From positions 1-64,000 of the forward strand of contig NZ_CFGI01000009.1 in the NCBI RefSeq assembly GCF_001347015.1: a stretch of DNA of 64,000 nt, read 5' to 3'. This document shows positions 25,010 through 33,573 of the stretch, piece after piece. Both the position numbers and the translations under genes were made by a program. This DNA comes from Streptococcus pneumoniae (GTDB lineage Bacteria > Bacillota > Bacilli > Lactobacillales > Streptococcaceae). Each line of letters starts with the position of its first letter. Position 1 is the stretch's first letter. A model generated the notes under the pieces. It was not told the origin of the DNA and did not search any database. It saw only the letters and a list, made by a program, of their open reading frames with translations.

Positions 25010-26122
25010 TTAGAGGATTTTATCAGCTCTGTCCACTGTAAAGAGGGCCACAGTCATCAGGATATCGACGAGTAAGAGGGCAGCTACAGCTGGCACCCAA
25101 GAGTGGAAGAGGTCAAAACTGTAACCAAAGAGGGTCGGCCCAAAGGCTGCTAGGATATAGCCTCCTGCTTGAGATAAACCAGACAATTGGGCTGTCTTTT
25201 CAGGAGCGCTTGTCTTGAGTGAAAAGTTGACCATGAGATAAGGGAAGAGGGCGCTGGTTGCGGTTCCGATGAGGAGATGGATGGCAAGCCAGTAAAAGAA
25301 ATTACCGACTGGGAAAAAGAGCATGGAAATACCGACCACACCAGCTAGTGAAACCAGAATGAGCATAAGCTGACGGTTGCGAGTAGACAAGCTGGTTGTC
25401 AGGCTTGGGATGGTCATTGAAAAAGGAATGCTAATCAGAGAGAAGATAGAAGTCAGCAAGCCAGCTTCGTGACTGGATAGGCCTGCGTGGATAGCCATGG
25501 TAGGTAGCCAGGTCATAGCGGTGTAAAAGAGCAAGGATTGAAAACCTGCAAAGATAATCACTGCCCAGACCTGTTTATTATGCATGACCTTTGTCTGGCT
25601 TTTTTGTTTGGTTTGTGGAGCCAGTCTGTGATTATAGCGGTGATTAGGCAGCCAGACCAAAAAAGTTGCTAGGCAGAGCAGGGTGAGGAGGATGATAAGC
25701 CCTTTCCAAGAACTGGCTTGTGTAATGGGCACAGCTAGATAGGAAGCCAGAGCTGTCGCAACCCCCATAGACGTTACATATAAGGTGGTCAGAAAACCAA
25801 TCTTCTTTGGTTGATTGGCTTGGATAAGACTAGGAAGCAGCACATTGATGACTGCGATACTTGCCCCAACCATCAAGGTTCCTAGATAGAGCAGGGGCAG
25901 ATTGATTAGTCGAATGAGAGAACCGATGGTCAAGAAGAAAAGGCTATAGGTAAAGAGATGCTCCAAGCCAATTTTCTGAGCTAGTCGGGTAGAAAATAGC
26001 GAGAAGAGGGTAAACATGAGGAGAGGAAGGCTGGTCAAGACACCAAGTGAACTAACTTCTACCCCCAGACCTTGCGAAATATCTCCCAATATAATGGGTA
26101 AAACAGTAAAAGGAGTCCGCAA
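25010..26122 (-). CDS. CynX/NimT-type MFS transporter, 5' end apparently frameshifted
   Basis: A 370-residue major facilitator protein of the CynX/NimT branch with about eleven helices. The frame opens only at a TTG (26122), giving RTPFTVLPIILGDIS, which in relatives is residue about 19 onwards. An ATG with a ribosome site (AAGAGG) exists at 26175 but reads MKKQSLFLF and stops after 13 codons. One extra T in the T7 run (26153-26159) would fuse this start to the rest and restore the missing first helix. So the gene is frameshifted in this sequence, or subject to slippage, or there is a base-calling error. The substrate is unknown. Confidence 0.75.
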   Translation of the reverse strand: MRTPFTVLPIILGDISQGLGVEVSSLGVLTSLPLLMFTLFSLFSTRLAQKIGLEHLFTYSLFFLTIGSLIRLINLPLLYLGTLMVGASIAVINVLLPSLIQANQPKKIGFLTTLYVTSMGVATALASYLAVPITQASSWKGLIILLTLLCLATFLVWLPNHRYNHRLAPQTKQKSQTKVMHNKQVWAVIIFAGFQSLLFYTAMTWLPTMAIHAGLSSHEAGLLTSIFSLISIPFSMTIPSLTTSLSTRNRQLMLILVSLAGVVGISMLFFPVGNFFYWLAIHLLIGTATSALFPYLMVNFSLKTSAPEKTAQLSGLSQAGGYILAAFGPTLFGYSFDLFHSWVPAVAALLLVDILMTVALFTVDRADKIL

Positions 26123-26329
26123 GGAAACACCAATCAGGATAATACCTGGAACAAAAAAAGTGATTGCTTTTTCATATAATACCTCTTCTAGCTGATTTTA
26201 ATAACAGCTTATTTTAAGGCTTTTTCACTATAATGTCAAGTAAGGTTTCTGGCTTTCAAGATAAAAATGGGAAAGTCTTGAAAATTATGATAAAATAGTG
26301 GAAGGAAATCTATACATTGGAGAAAAACT

Positions 26330-27160
26330 GTGTCTGAAAAGCAAAAAATCAGCGTATTGATGTCGGTCTATATCAAGGAAAATCCGACATTTTTAAAGGA
26401 TGCTATTGAGAGTGTTCAAAATCAGACCCTGAAACCGAGCGAGTTGGTTCTGGTTGAGGATGGACCTTTGACACCTGAGCTCTATCAGGTGTTAGACCAG
26501 CTTGAAGCTGAGTCTGATATTCCAGTGAAACGCTATCCTCTTGAGCAGAATCAAGGTTTGGGTCTGGCTCTTCGACAGGGTGTTTTGCAGTGTCAGTATG
26601 ATATTATTGCCCGTATGGATACGGATGATATAGCTGTTCCTGACCGTTTTGAGAAACAGGTTCAGCTAATGGAGAAGGACAAGCTTGACCTATTAGGTGG
26701 ACATATTGCAGAGTTTATTGATAATCCTGATGAGATTGTTTCTTACCGTCGTGTTCCAACCCAACATGCAGATATTGTAGCTTATCAAAGGATGAGAAGT
26801 GCCTTTAACCACATGACTGTCATGTTCAAGAAGGACATGGTTCTCAAGGCAGGCAACTATGAGGATGGCCTTTATATGGAGGATGACCTCCTCTGGCTCA
26901 ATATGATTGCTGCAGGAGCCAAGACTGGAAATCTGGATCAAATCTTGTGTAAGGTTCGTGTTGGAGCAGGGATGTTTGAGCGTCGTGGGGGACTGCGTTA
27001 CCTTAAACTCTATCGTCAGGCTCGTCAGCGCATGCTGAAGAGAGGGCAAATTTCTTACATGGAGTATGCCAAGAGTGTTGCCATTCAGATGGTTGTTGCC
27101 CTTTGTCCAGGATTTGTCCGACAGTTTATTTTTATGAAACTGTTACGAAAAAGCAATTAA
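26330..27160 (+). CDS. Family 2 glycosyltransferase
   Basis: A 276-residue GT2 enzyme. The GT-A fold shows SVLMSVYIKENPTFLKDAI (about 8-26) for nucleotide-sugar binding, ARMDTDDIAVPDRF (about 93-106) with the DxD metal motif, and YMEDDLLWLNMI as the ED acceptor motif. It starts at GTG 26330 preceded by TTGGAG. The gene stands directly before a CapD-like dehydratase gene in the same direction, so it may add a sugar to a cell-surface glycan using the nucleotide sugar made by that enzyme; acceptor unknown. Confidence 0.85.
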   Translation: MSEKQKISVLMSVYIKENPTFLKDAIESVQNQTLKPSELVLVEDGPLTPELYQVLDQLEAESDIPVKRYPLEQNQGLGLALRQGVLQCQYDIIARMDTDDIAVPDRFEKQVQLMEKDKLDLLGGHIAEFIDNPDEIVSYRRVPTQHADIVAYQRMRSAFNHMTVMFKKDMVLKAGNYEDGLYMEDDLLWLNMIAAGAKTGNLDQILCKVRVGAGMFERRGGLRYLKLYRQARQRMLKRGQISYMEYAKSVAIQMVVALCPGFVRQFIFMKLLRKSN

Positions 27161-27245
27161 AAGATTGTAGCAAATCGTAAACTGGATAAAAAGCGTTATA
27201 ATAACAATATAAATATCCAGCTCTTTTAAGGAGGAGTAGATTGAC

Positions 27246-29096
27246 ATGAATAAAAAACTAACAGATTATGTGATTGATCTGGTGGAAATTTTAAATAAAC
27301 AACAAAAACAAGTCTTCTGGGGCATATTTGATATTTTGAGTATGGTGGTTTCCATCATTGTATCTTATATCTTATTTTACGGACTAATTAACCCAGCACC
27401 TGTTGACTACATTATCTATACGAGTTTGGCCTTCTTGTTTTATCAATTGATGATTGGATTTTGGGGCTTGAACGCTAGTATCAGTCGTTACAGCAAGATC
27501 ACAGATTTTATGAAAATCTTTTTTGGTGTGACTGCCAGCAGTGTCTTGTCATATAGTATCTGCTATGCCTTCTTGCCACTCTTTTCAATCCGTTTCATCA
27601 TTCTCTTTATCTTGTTGAGTACCTTCTTGATTTTATTGCCACGGATTACTTGGCAGTTAATCTACTCTAGACGCAAAAAAGGCAGTGGTGATGGAGAACA
27701 CCGTCGAACCTTCTTGATTGGTGCTGGTGATGGCGGAGCCCTCTTTATGGATAGTTACCAACATCCAACCAGTGATTTGGAACTGGTCGGTATTTTGGAT
27801 AAGGATGCGAAGAAAAAGGGCCAAAAACTTGGTGGAATCCCTGTTTTGGGTTCATATGATGATCTGCCTGAATTAGCCAAACGTCATCAAATCGAACGTG
27901 TTATCGTTGCGATTCCGTCGCTTGATCCGTCAGAATATGAACGTATCTTGCAGATGTGTAATAAGCTGGGTGTCAAATGTTACAAGATGCCTAAAGTTGA
28001 AACTGTTGTTCAAGGCCTTCACCAAGCAGGTGGAGGCTTCCAGAAGATTGATATCACGGACCTTTTAGGTCGTCAGGAAATTCGTCTTGACGAATCGCGT
28101 CTGGGCGCAGAACTTACTGGAAAAACAATCTTGGTTACGGGTGCTGGTGGCTCAATCGGTTCTGAAATCTGTCGCCAAGTTAGTCGTTTCAATCCTGAAC
28201 GTATCGTCTTGCTCGGTCACGGGGAAAACTCAATCTACCTTGTTTATCATGAATTGATTCGTAAGTTCCAAGGGATTGATTATGTACCAGTTATTGCCGA
28301 TATTCAAGACTATGACCGTTTGTTACAAGTCTTTGAGCAGTACAAGCCAGCTATTGTTTATCATGCGGCTGCCCACAAGCACGTTCCTATGATGGAGCGC
28401 AATCCAAAAGAAGCCTTCAAAAACAATATTCGTGGAACTTACAATGTTGCTAAGGCTGTTGATGAAGCCAAAGTACCTAAGATGGTTATGATTTCGACAG
28501 ATAAGGCGGTTAATCCACCAAATGTTATGGGAGCAACCAAGCGCGTGGCTGAGTTGATTGTCACTGGCTTTAACCAACGTAGCCAATCGACCTACTGTGC
28601 GGTTCGTTTTGGGAATGTTCTTGGTAGCCGTGGTAGTGTCATTCCAGTCTTTGAACGTCAGATTGCTGAAGGTGGGCCTGTAACGGTGACAGACTTCCGC
28701 ATGACCCGTTACTTTATGACCATTCCAGAAGCTAGCCGTTTGGTTATCCATGCTGGTGCTTATGCCAAGGATGGAGAAGTCTTTATCCTTGATATGGGGA
28801 AACCAGTCAAAATTTATGACTTGGCTAAGAAAATGGTGCTTCTAAGTGGACACACTGAGAGCGAAATTCCAATTGTTGAAGTTGGAATCCGTCCAGGTGA
28901 AAAACTCTACGAAGAACTCTTAGTATCAACTGAACTTGTTGATAACCAGGTTATGGATAAGATTTTCGTTGGTAAGGTTAATGTCATGCCTTTAGAATCC
29001 ATCAATCAAAAGATTGAAGAGTTCCGAACTCTCAGTGGAGATGAATTGAAGCAAGCCATTATCGCCTTTGCCAATCAAACAACCCACGTTGAATAA
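27246..29096 (+). CDS. CapD/PglF-like UDP-GlcNAc 4,6-dehydratase
   Basis: A 616-residue membrane protein: four hydrophobic helices (about 18-140), a first Rossmann-like domain (FLIGAGDGGALFMDSYQHP, about 157-175) and a C-terminal short-chain dehydrogenase domain with TGAGGSIGSEICRQ (about 300-313) and MISTDKAVNPPNVMGATKR (about 417-435). The catalytic Tyr of ordinary dehydrogenases is Met in NVMGATKR, as in PglF/FlaA1-type 4,6-dehydratases. Preceded by AAGGAGGAG. It should make UDP-4-keto-6-deoxy-hexose, a precursor of diacetamido-trideoxyhexose-type sugars found in teichoic acid of this group; the link to that pathway is inference. Confidence 0.88.
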   Translation: MNKKLTDYVIDLVEILNKQQKQVFWGIFDILSMVVSIIVSYILFYGLINPAPVDYIIYTSLAFLFYQLMIGFWGLNASISRYSKITDFMKIFFGVTASSVLSYSICYAFLPLFSIRFIILFILLSTFLILLPRITWQLIYSRRKKGSGDGEHRRTFLIGAGDGGALFMDSYQHPTSDLELVGILDKDAKKKGQKLGGIPVLGSYDDLPELAKRHQIERVIVAIPSLDPSEYERILQMCNKLGVKCYKMPKVETVVQGLHQAGGGFQKIDITDLLGRQEIRLDESRLGAELTGKTILVTGAGGSIGSEICRQVSRFNPERIVLLGHGENSIYLVYHELIRKFQGIDYVPVIADIQDYDRLLQVFEQYKPAIVYHAAAHKHVPMMERNPKEAFKNNIRGTYNVAKAVDEAKVPKMVMISTDKAVNPPNVMGATKRVAELIVTGFNQRSQSTYCAVRFGNVLGSRGSVIPVFERQIAEGGPVTVTDFRMTRYFMTIPEASRLVIHAGAYAKDGEVFILDMGKPVKIYDLAKKMVLLSGHTESEIPIVEVGIRPGEKLYEELLVSTELVDNQVMDKIFVGKVNVMPLESINQKIEEFRTLSGDELKQAIIAFANQTTHVE

Positions 29097-29102
29097 AAAA
29101 GA

Positions 29103-29150
29103 AAAACGCATATTATCAAGTCTTGAAACCTTGGTAGTATGCGTTTTGTT
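29103..29150 (+). terminator. Bidirectional terminator
   Basis: AAAACGCATA pairs with TATGCGTTTT around a 24-nt middle; it serves the dehydratase gene on the plus strand and probably the HAD gene from the other side. Confidence 0.75.
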
Positions 29151-29202
29151 ATGTATAGATTGCCTCATTTTCTTCTGAAATAGAGTTGTCTCCCAGTCTA
29201 TG

Positions 29203-29835
29203 TTATTGAAAATACCCCAAAACTTCTAAGGGTTTGTGGGCGATATAATCAGGCTGATAGTTTAGCAAGTCTGATTGCTCTCCAAACCCCCAAGTGACGG
29301 CCAATTTCTGAATGCCTGTTTCTTGAGCTCCAAGCATATCAAACTTGGTATCTCCGATGATGATGGCTTGTTCCGGTGCTAGTTGATGTATCTGTAAGGC
29401 TTGGCGAATGACATCTGCCTTCTGGGGTGCTTCAGGGCTGGAACCATAAATGCCATCAAAGAAATGATGGATTCCCAAGTTTTTAGCCATGTCTTGAGCG
29501 GTAGGGGTATTCTTTGTAGTGGTGATATAAAGAGGGTAATTGCTCGATAACTTCTCAAGCAAGTCTACAATCTGAGGGAAGAGTTGAGCTTCATGGATGC
29601 CTTTTGCCTTGTAGTAAGAACGGTATATCTGCACGGCTTCAGAGATTAGTTCTTTGGGAAGGCAGGTCGCAAAACTACTTTCAAGAGGCGGTCCCATAAA
29701 ACCACGAATCGTTTTGGCATCAGGGCTAGGTACCCCCAGCTCCTTAAAGGTATGGGTAAAGGCATTGTGAATCCCGATAGAACTGTCAACGAGGGTTCCA
29801 TCCAGATCGAAAAAGATAGCTGTGATAGAGGTCAT
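29203..29835 (-). CDS. HAD family phosphatase (phosphoglycolate phosphatase-like)
   Basis: A 210-residue HAD hydrolase. Motif I is FFDLDGTLVDSS (about 8-19) with the nucleophile Asp, motif II ITTTKNTP, motif III Lys in SSPEAPQKADVI and motif IV IIGDTKFDMLGA. The helical cap (about 20-85) is that of the Gph/PgmB subfamily. Substrate is probably a small sugar phosphate or nucleotide; not defined. It lies 21 bp downstream of sdaAA on the same strand and may be co-transcribed with the serine dehydratase genes. Confidence 0.87.
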   Translation of the reverse strand: MTSITAIFFDLDGTLVDSSIGIHNAFTHTFKELGVPSPDAKTIRGFMGPPLESSFATCLPKELISEAVQIYRSYYKAKGIHEAQLFPQIVDLLEKLSSNYPLYITTTKNTPTAQDMAKNLGIHHFFDGIYGSSPEAPQKADVIRQALQIHQLAPEQAIIIGDTKFDMLGAQETGIQKLAVTWGFGEQSDLLNYQPDYIAHKPLEVLGYFQ

Positions 29836-29856
29836 GGTTTCTCCTATTTGATAAGC

Positions 29857-30729
29857 TTATTCTCCGAAAATTTCTTTTTGGAGGCGACGACCAGTAGGTG
29901 TGGCAGCGAGTCCACCTTCAGCTGTTTCACGAAAGGCAGTTGGCATGCTTGCTCCTACTTGGTACATGGCATCGATCACTTCATCCACAGGAATTTTAGA
30001 TTCGATCCCTGCTAGGGCCATGTCTGTTGCGATAAAGGCAAAGCTGGCTCCCATGGCATTGCGTTTGACACAGGGAACTTCAACCAAACCGGCAACAGGG
30101 TCACAGATGAGGCCCAGCATATTTTTTATGACAAAGGCAATGGCCTGACTGGCCTGATAAGGTGTTCCACCGGCAGCCAGAGTCAAGGCGGCAGCGCTCA
30201 TAGCAGAGGCAGAGCCGACTTCGGCCTGACAGCCACCCTCAGCACCTGAGATAGAGGCATTATTTGCGATGACTAGTCCAAAGGCACCCGCAGCAAAGAG
30301 GAAATCCAGCTGTTGCTCGTGGCTGAGGTCTAATTTTTCAATAGCAGCAGTGAGAACGGAGGGCAAACAGCCAGCACTTCCTGCAGTCGGAGTGGCACAG
30401 ACCAAGCCCATTTTGGCATTGTGTTCATTGACTGCGATGGCATTTCGGGCAGCCGAGAGAATCGTATAATCTGACAGAGTTTTTCCGTTTTGGATGTAGT
30501 GATCCAGTTTGGCAGCATCTCCACCTGTCAGGCCACTACGAGATTTATTTTCATTGAGGCCGAGTTGGACAGAGGCTTTCATGACTTCCAGATTGCGTTC
30601 CATGAGAAGGAAGACTTCTTCACGTTCACGACCGGTCAATTCAAACTCTGTTGTAATCATGAGTTCTGCGACATTTCCTTGAAAGTCCAGATCTGCTTGC
30701 TCGACCAATTCTTTGATAGAATAAAACAT
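29857..30729 (-). CDS. sdaAA: L-serine dehydratase alpha subunit
   Basis: A 290-residue alpha subunit of the iron-sulfur L-serine dehydratase that converts serine to pyruvate and ammonia. Cysteines expected to hold the 4Fe-4S cluster lie in SAGCLPSVL (about 117-125), GGCQAEVGSA (about 165-174) and CDPVAGLVEVPCVKRNA (about 209-225). The Gly/Ala-rich segments around these are typical. It starts 8 bp after the beta subunit gene in the same direction, and the two subunits together form the enzyme. Confidence 0.93.
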   Translation of the reverse strand: MFYSIKELVEQADLDFQGNVAELMITTEFELTGREREEVFLLMERNLEVMKASVQLGLNENKSRSGLTGGDAAKLDHYIQNGKTLSDYTILSAARNAIAVNEHNAKMGLVCATPTAGSAGCLPSVLTAAIEKLDLSHEQQLDFLFAAGAFGLVIANNASISGAEGGCQAEVGSASAMSAAALTLAAGGTPYQASQAIAFVIKNMLGLICDPVAGLVEVPCVKRNAMGASFAFIATDMALAGIESKIPVDEVIDAMYQVGASMPTAFRETAEGGLAATPTGRRLQKEIFGE

Positions 30730-30737
30730 GCTTCCTC

Positions 30738-31409
30738 CTATTTAAAGAAATTGACATTGTGGAGATGAGGAATTTTTCGAATTTCTTCGATAGCCTCATC
30801 ACAGTTGCGACTGTCAACTTCGATAATCATAATAGCTTTTTCACCAGCTTTTTCACGAGTGACATTCATCTGGGCGATATTGATACCATAGCGGGAAAGG
30901 GCCTCCGTTACGAGGGCAATCATACCTGGAATATCTTGATGAACAATGATGATAGTCGGTGTATTCATATTGAGAGAGACGGCAAAGCCATTGAGTTCGG
31001 TAACCTGAATATTTCCTCCACCGATAGAAATACCAGTCACGCTGATGGTCTTGTGGGCATTTTTAACAGTAATTTTAGTAGTATTAGGATGAGGAGCATT
31101 GCTGTCTTTTTGAATAGTCCAGACAATCTTGATACCACGTTTGTGGGCAATCTCCAGACTGTTTGGGATTTCAGGATCATCTGTATCCATGCCCAAAATA
31201 CCTGCAACAAGGGCTAGGTCTGTCCCGTGACCACGATAGGTCTTGGCAAATGAGTTAAAAAGTTGGAATTCAACTTCTGTCGGAGTATCATCAAAAATGG
31301 AAGAGACAATCTTCCCAATACGAACAGCGCCAGCGGTATGGCTACTAGATGGGCCAATCATAACTGGTCCGATGATATCAAAGACAGATTGAAAACGAAG
31401 TGATTTCAT
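30738..31409 (-). CDS. sdaAB: L-serine dehydratase beta subunit
   Basis: A 223-residue beta subunit with the conserved IGPSSSHTAGAVRIG loop (about 18-32) that binds the serine carboxylate and a C-terminal ACT domain (from about 148, TPTIIIVHQDIPGMIALVTE), probably the site of serine regulation. First gene of the sdaAB-sdaAA pair, transcribed leftward from the 240-bp gap shared with the divergent LysM gene. RBS AAGGGGA precedes the start. Confidence 0.93.
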   Translation of the reverse strand: MKSLRFQSVFDIIGPVMIGPSSSHTAGAVRIGKIVSSIFDDTPTEVEFQLFNSFAKTYRGHGTDLALVAGILGMDTDDPEIPNSLEIAHKRGIKIVWTIQKDSNAPHPNTTKITVKNAHKTISVTGISIGGGNIQVTELNGFAVSLNMNTPTIIIVHQDIPGMIALVTEALSRYGINIAQMNVTREKAGEKAIMIIEVDSRNCDEAIEEIRKIPHLHNVNFFK

Positions 31410-31586
31410 CAGTTTCCCCTTATAAAAATTCTTATCTCTATTATATCAAAGAATAAAGGTCTTGGCTTTAATTGCGGATGAAAACCTTTCTAATACCTCA
31501 AATAGCATAAAAATAGTATCTTTTATGACAAAAAACACCTTATTTAGAGAAATAAAAAATAATTTTGTAATATTTCTACATAAAAG

Positions 31587-31619
31587 TGTCAAGAAACGGT
31601 AATATTTAAAGGGTATGAT
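31587..31619 (+). promoter_or_regulatory. WalR box and promoter of LysM gene
   Basis: TGTCAA GAAAC GGTAATA (31587-31604) fits the TGTNAN-N5-NGTNANA site of the essential regulator WalR (VicR), placed just upstream of TATGAT (31614-31619). The LysM gene of this type is an established WalRK target in pneumococcus. Confidence 0.65.
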
Positions 31620-31650
31620 AGAACTATAGAAAGAAGGAGAATTTTCAAAT

Positions 31651-32271
31651 ATGAAATCAACAACTAAAAAGATTAAAACAACTCTTGCAGGACTAGCTGC
31701 CTTGTTTGCAGTATTTGCTCCATCATTTGTATCTGCTCAAGAATCATCAACTTACACAGTTAAAGAAGGTGATACACTTTCAGAAATCGCTGAAACTCAC
31801 AACACAACAGTTGAAAAATTGGCAGAAAACAACCACATTGATAACATTCATTTGATTTATGTTGGTCAAGAGTTGGTTATCGACGGTCCAGCAGCGCCAG
31901 CAGCACCAGCTTCAACGACTTATGCAGCTCCAGCAGCTCAAGATGAGGCTGTTTCAGCTCCAGTGGCAGAAACTACAGAGGTAGAGGAAGAAACTCCAGT
32001 AGTAAGTGAAACAGTAGCAGAAGAAACTGTTGCTTCAACTGTAAGCGGATCTGAAGCAGAAGCTAAAGAATGGATTGCACAAAAAGAATCAGGTGGTAGC
32101 TACACAGCTACAAACGGACGTTACATCGGACGTTACCAATTGACAGATTCATACTTGAATGGTGACTACTCAGCTGAAAACCAAGAACGTGTAGCAGATG
32201 CCTACGTTGCAGGACGTTACGGTTCATGGACAGCCGCTAAAAACTTCTGGCTTAACAACGGCTGGTATTAA
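31651..32271 (+). CDS. Secreted LysM protein with transglycosylase-like C-terminus
   Basis: A 206-residue secreted wall protein. A signal peptide (about 1-29, ending FVSAQ) is followed by one LysM peptidoglycan-binding domain (YTVKEGDTLSEIAETHNTTV, about 35-54, to LVIDG), an Ala/Pro/Val/Glu linker (about 82-130) and a C-terminal domain EWIAQKESGGSYTATNGRY (about 139-157) ending YGSWTAAKNFWLNNGWY. The Glu in KESGG and the GRYQL segment resemble lysozyme/transglycosylase-like domains. Good codon adaptation and a strong ribosome site suggest high expression. It likely acts in peptidoglycan turnover under WalRK control. Confidence 0.88.
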   Translation: MKSTTKKIKTTLAGLAALFAVFAPSFVSAQESSTYTVKEGDTLSEIAETHNTTVEKLAENNHIDNIHLIYVGQELVIDGPAAPAAPASTTYAAPAAQDEAVSAPVAETTEVEEETPVVSETVAEETVASTVSGSEAEAKEWIAQKESGGSYTATNGRYIGRYQLTDSYLNGDYSAENQERVADAYVAGRYGSWTAAKNFWLNNGWY

Positions 32272-32282
32272 GAAATAGGGAA

Positions 32283-32307
32283 GGAGCTTTGAATGGCTCT
32301 TTTTTTT
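32283..32307 (+). terminator. Terminator after LysM gene
   Basis: GAGC TTTGAATG GCTC stem followed by eight T. The following 230 bp to the next gene hold nothing recognisable. Confidence 0.7.
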
Positions 32308-32543
32308 ATTACTTGACAGGTTATATATGTTGATTTATAATATAGGTAAAGCAGGAGTTGTGTAAGCGTTAACAAATGCAGTGCCCTTAACTTTGTATTC
32401 AGCAAAGAATTATGATGTAGCTAGAAAAGAAAGAATTCTAGTTTGATACAATACTACCAGTCTTATTTAAAGTTGTTATGGAACTATTTTCAAAATAGAT
32501 AGGCCTCTGTTTTAGGCGGAAAAGTTAATCAGGAGGTTAAGTG

Positions 32544-33131
32544 ATGAACTACAATTTAAAATATCTTTTATCAGGAATATTTGTCCTAGTCTTTATAGGT
32601 TTCCTAGTCTGGATGCGTTATTTTAATCAGAGGAAGGAAGAAGAGCATTCGGATGTGTCTTTTGAAGCGAGGTTAGATAGTGAGGTCAAGGACTTATATA
32701 AACAACTAGGATTGGGTGAGGAGCCTCATTATTTCTTAGCCTATCGCTACCTACATCCTTGGTTTGATTTGGCGATTTTACCACCAACAGTTGAAATTTT
32801 CTTAACTAAAATAGCGTTGGTGATGGTAACTCCAGATGAACTACTGATAAGAAATATTGGGAATGGGATGACTTTCACAAGTGAGCATCATCGTGATTTG
32901 CGACAAGGCCTTATCCGCATTCCAAAATCAGAGATGAAAGAATTTGAGATTCGTAACTGGAAAAAATTTTTTGTATTTGGCGATTTTTTGACAATTAAAA
33001 CAAGCCAACATAGCTATTATTTGCAGGTTAGAGATGATGGACTTCAAAAAGGAAGTCTTTCTACCAAACATTTCTCAGACTTGAAACGACAAGATTTTCT
33101 AGGATTATTGACAGATAAAAGGACATTCTGA
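32544..33131 (+). CDS. Membrane-anchored protein of unknown function
   Basis: A 195-residue protein with one N-terminal membrane helix (about 5-25, LKYLLSGIFVLVFIGFLVW) and a soluble remainder of mixed strands, including LYKQLGLGEEPHYFLAYRYL and PTVEIFLTKIALVMVTPDEL, resembling a PH-like fold. I recognise no family. AGGAGG precedes the start; GTG 32541 directly before ATG 32544 is an equal possibility. It stands with a 51-residue membrane protein gene 80 bp downstream. Confidence 0.7.
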   Translation: MNYNLKYLLSGIFVLVFIGFLVWMRYFNQRKEEEHSDVSFEARLDSEVKDLYKQLGLGEEPHYFLAYRYLHPWFDLAILPPTVEIFLTKIALVMVTPDELLIRNIGNGMTFTSEHHRDLRQGLIRIPKSEMKEFEIRNWKKFFVFGDFLTIKTSQHSYYLQVRDDGLQKGSLSTKHFSDLKRQDFLGLLTDKRTF

Positions 33132-33211
33132 TAGACAATTGCCCTAGCGGCTTATTGTAAACTTTACAGATAAGCTGTAAATACTAGAATCCATTCAGAA
33201 AGGCAATTCCT

Positions 33212-33367
33212 ATGAAAAATAAAATTTTAATCATTATTTATATTTTAGCCTCGCTAATCATCAATTTTCTAATCTTTTCACTTTTGCATATTGATTTTAA
33301 GTGGTGGACAACTCTGGCTATCAGTGCAGGATTTATTTACACCTACTTAAAATTTAGTAAAAAATAA
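33212..33367 (+). CDS. Small membrane protein, 51 residues
   Basis: MKNKILIIIYILASLIINFL opens a 51-residue frame with two hydrophobic helices (about 4-23 and 29-45) split by HIDFKWW and ending KFSKK. AAAGGC precedes the ATG. No family is recognised. It may be co-transcribed with the gene ending at 33131. The following stretch 33368-33509 has only short, broken protein-like frames. Confidence 0.5.
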   Translation: MKNKILIIIYILASLIINFLIFSLLHIDFKWWTTLAISAGFIYTYLKFSKK

Positions 33368-33509
33368 AAAGAGGTTGCACTGATTAAAGAAAATTAGAAT
33401 ATATTAGAGGTAAACAGATAGTAGTAGGGGGATTAAGATTTCTATTGATGAGCCTGAATTTTCTTATAACGTTATCCAACAAACTGACCTATGAAACTTC
33501 AAAAATTTA

Positions 33510-33571
33510 AAAACCACAGGGTATTCCTTTCAACTTGATTGTATTCAAGATTGGAATTACAGTGTGGTTTT
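33510..33571 (-). terminator. Inverted repeat after rgg gene
   Basis: AAAACCACA (33510-33518) and TGTGGTTTT (33563-33571) lie directly downstream of the rgg stop on the minus strand, ending in TTTT in that direction. Confidence 0.5.
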
Positions 33572-33573
33572 AT

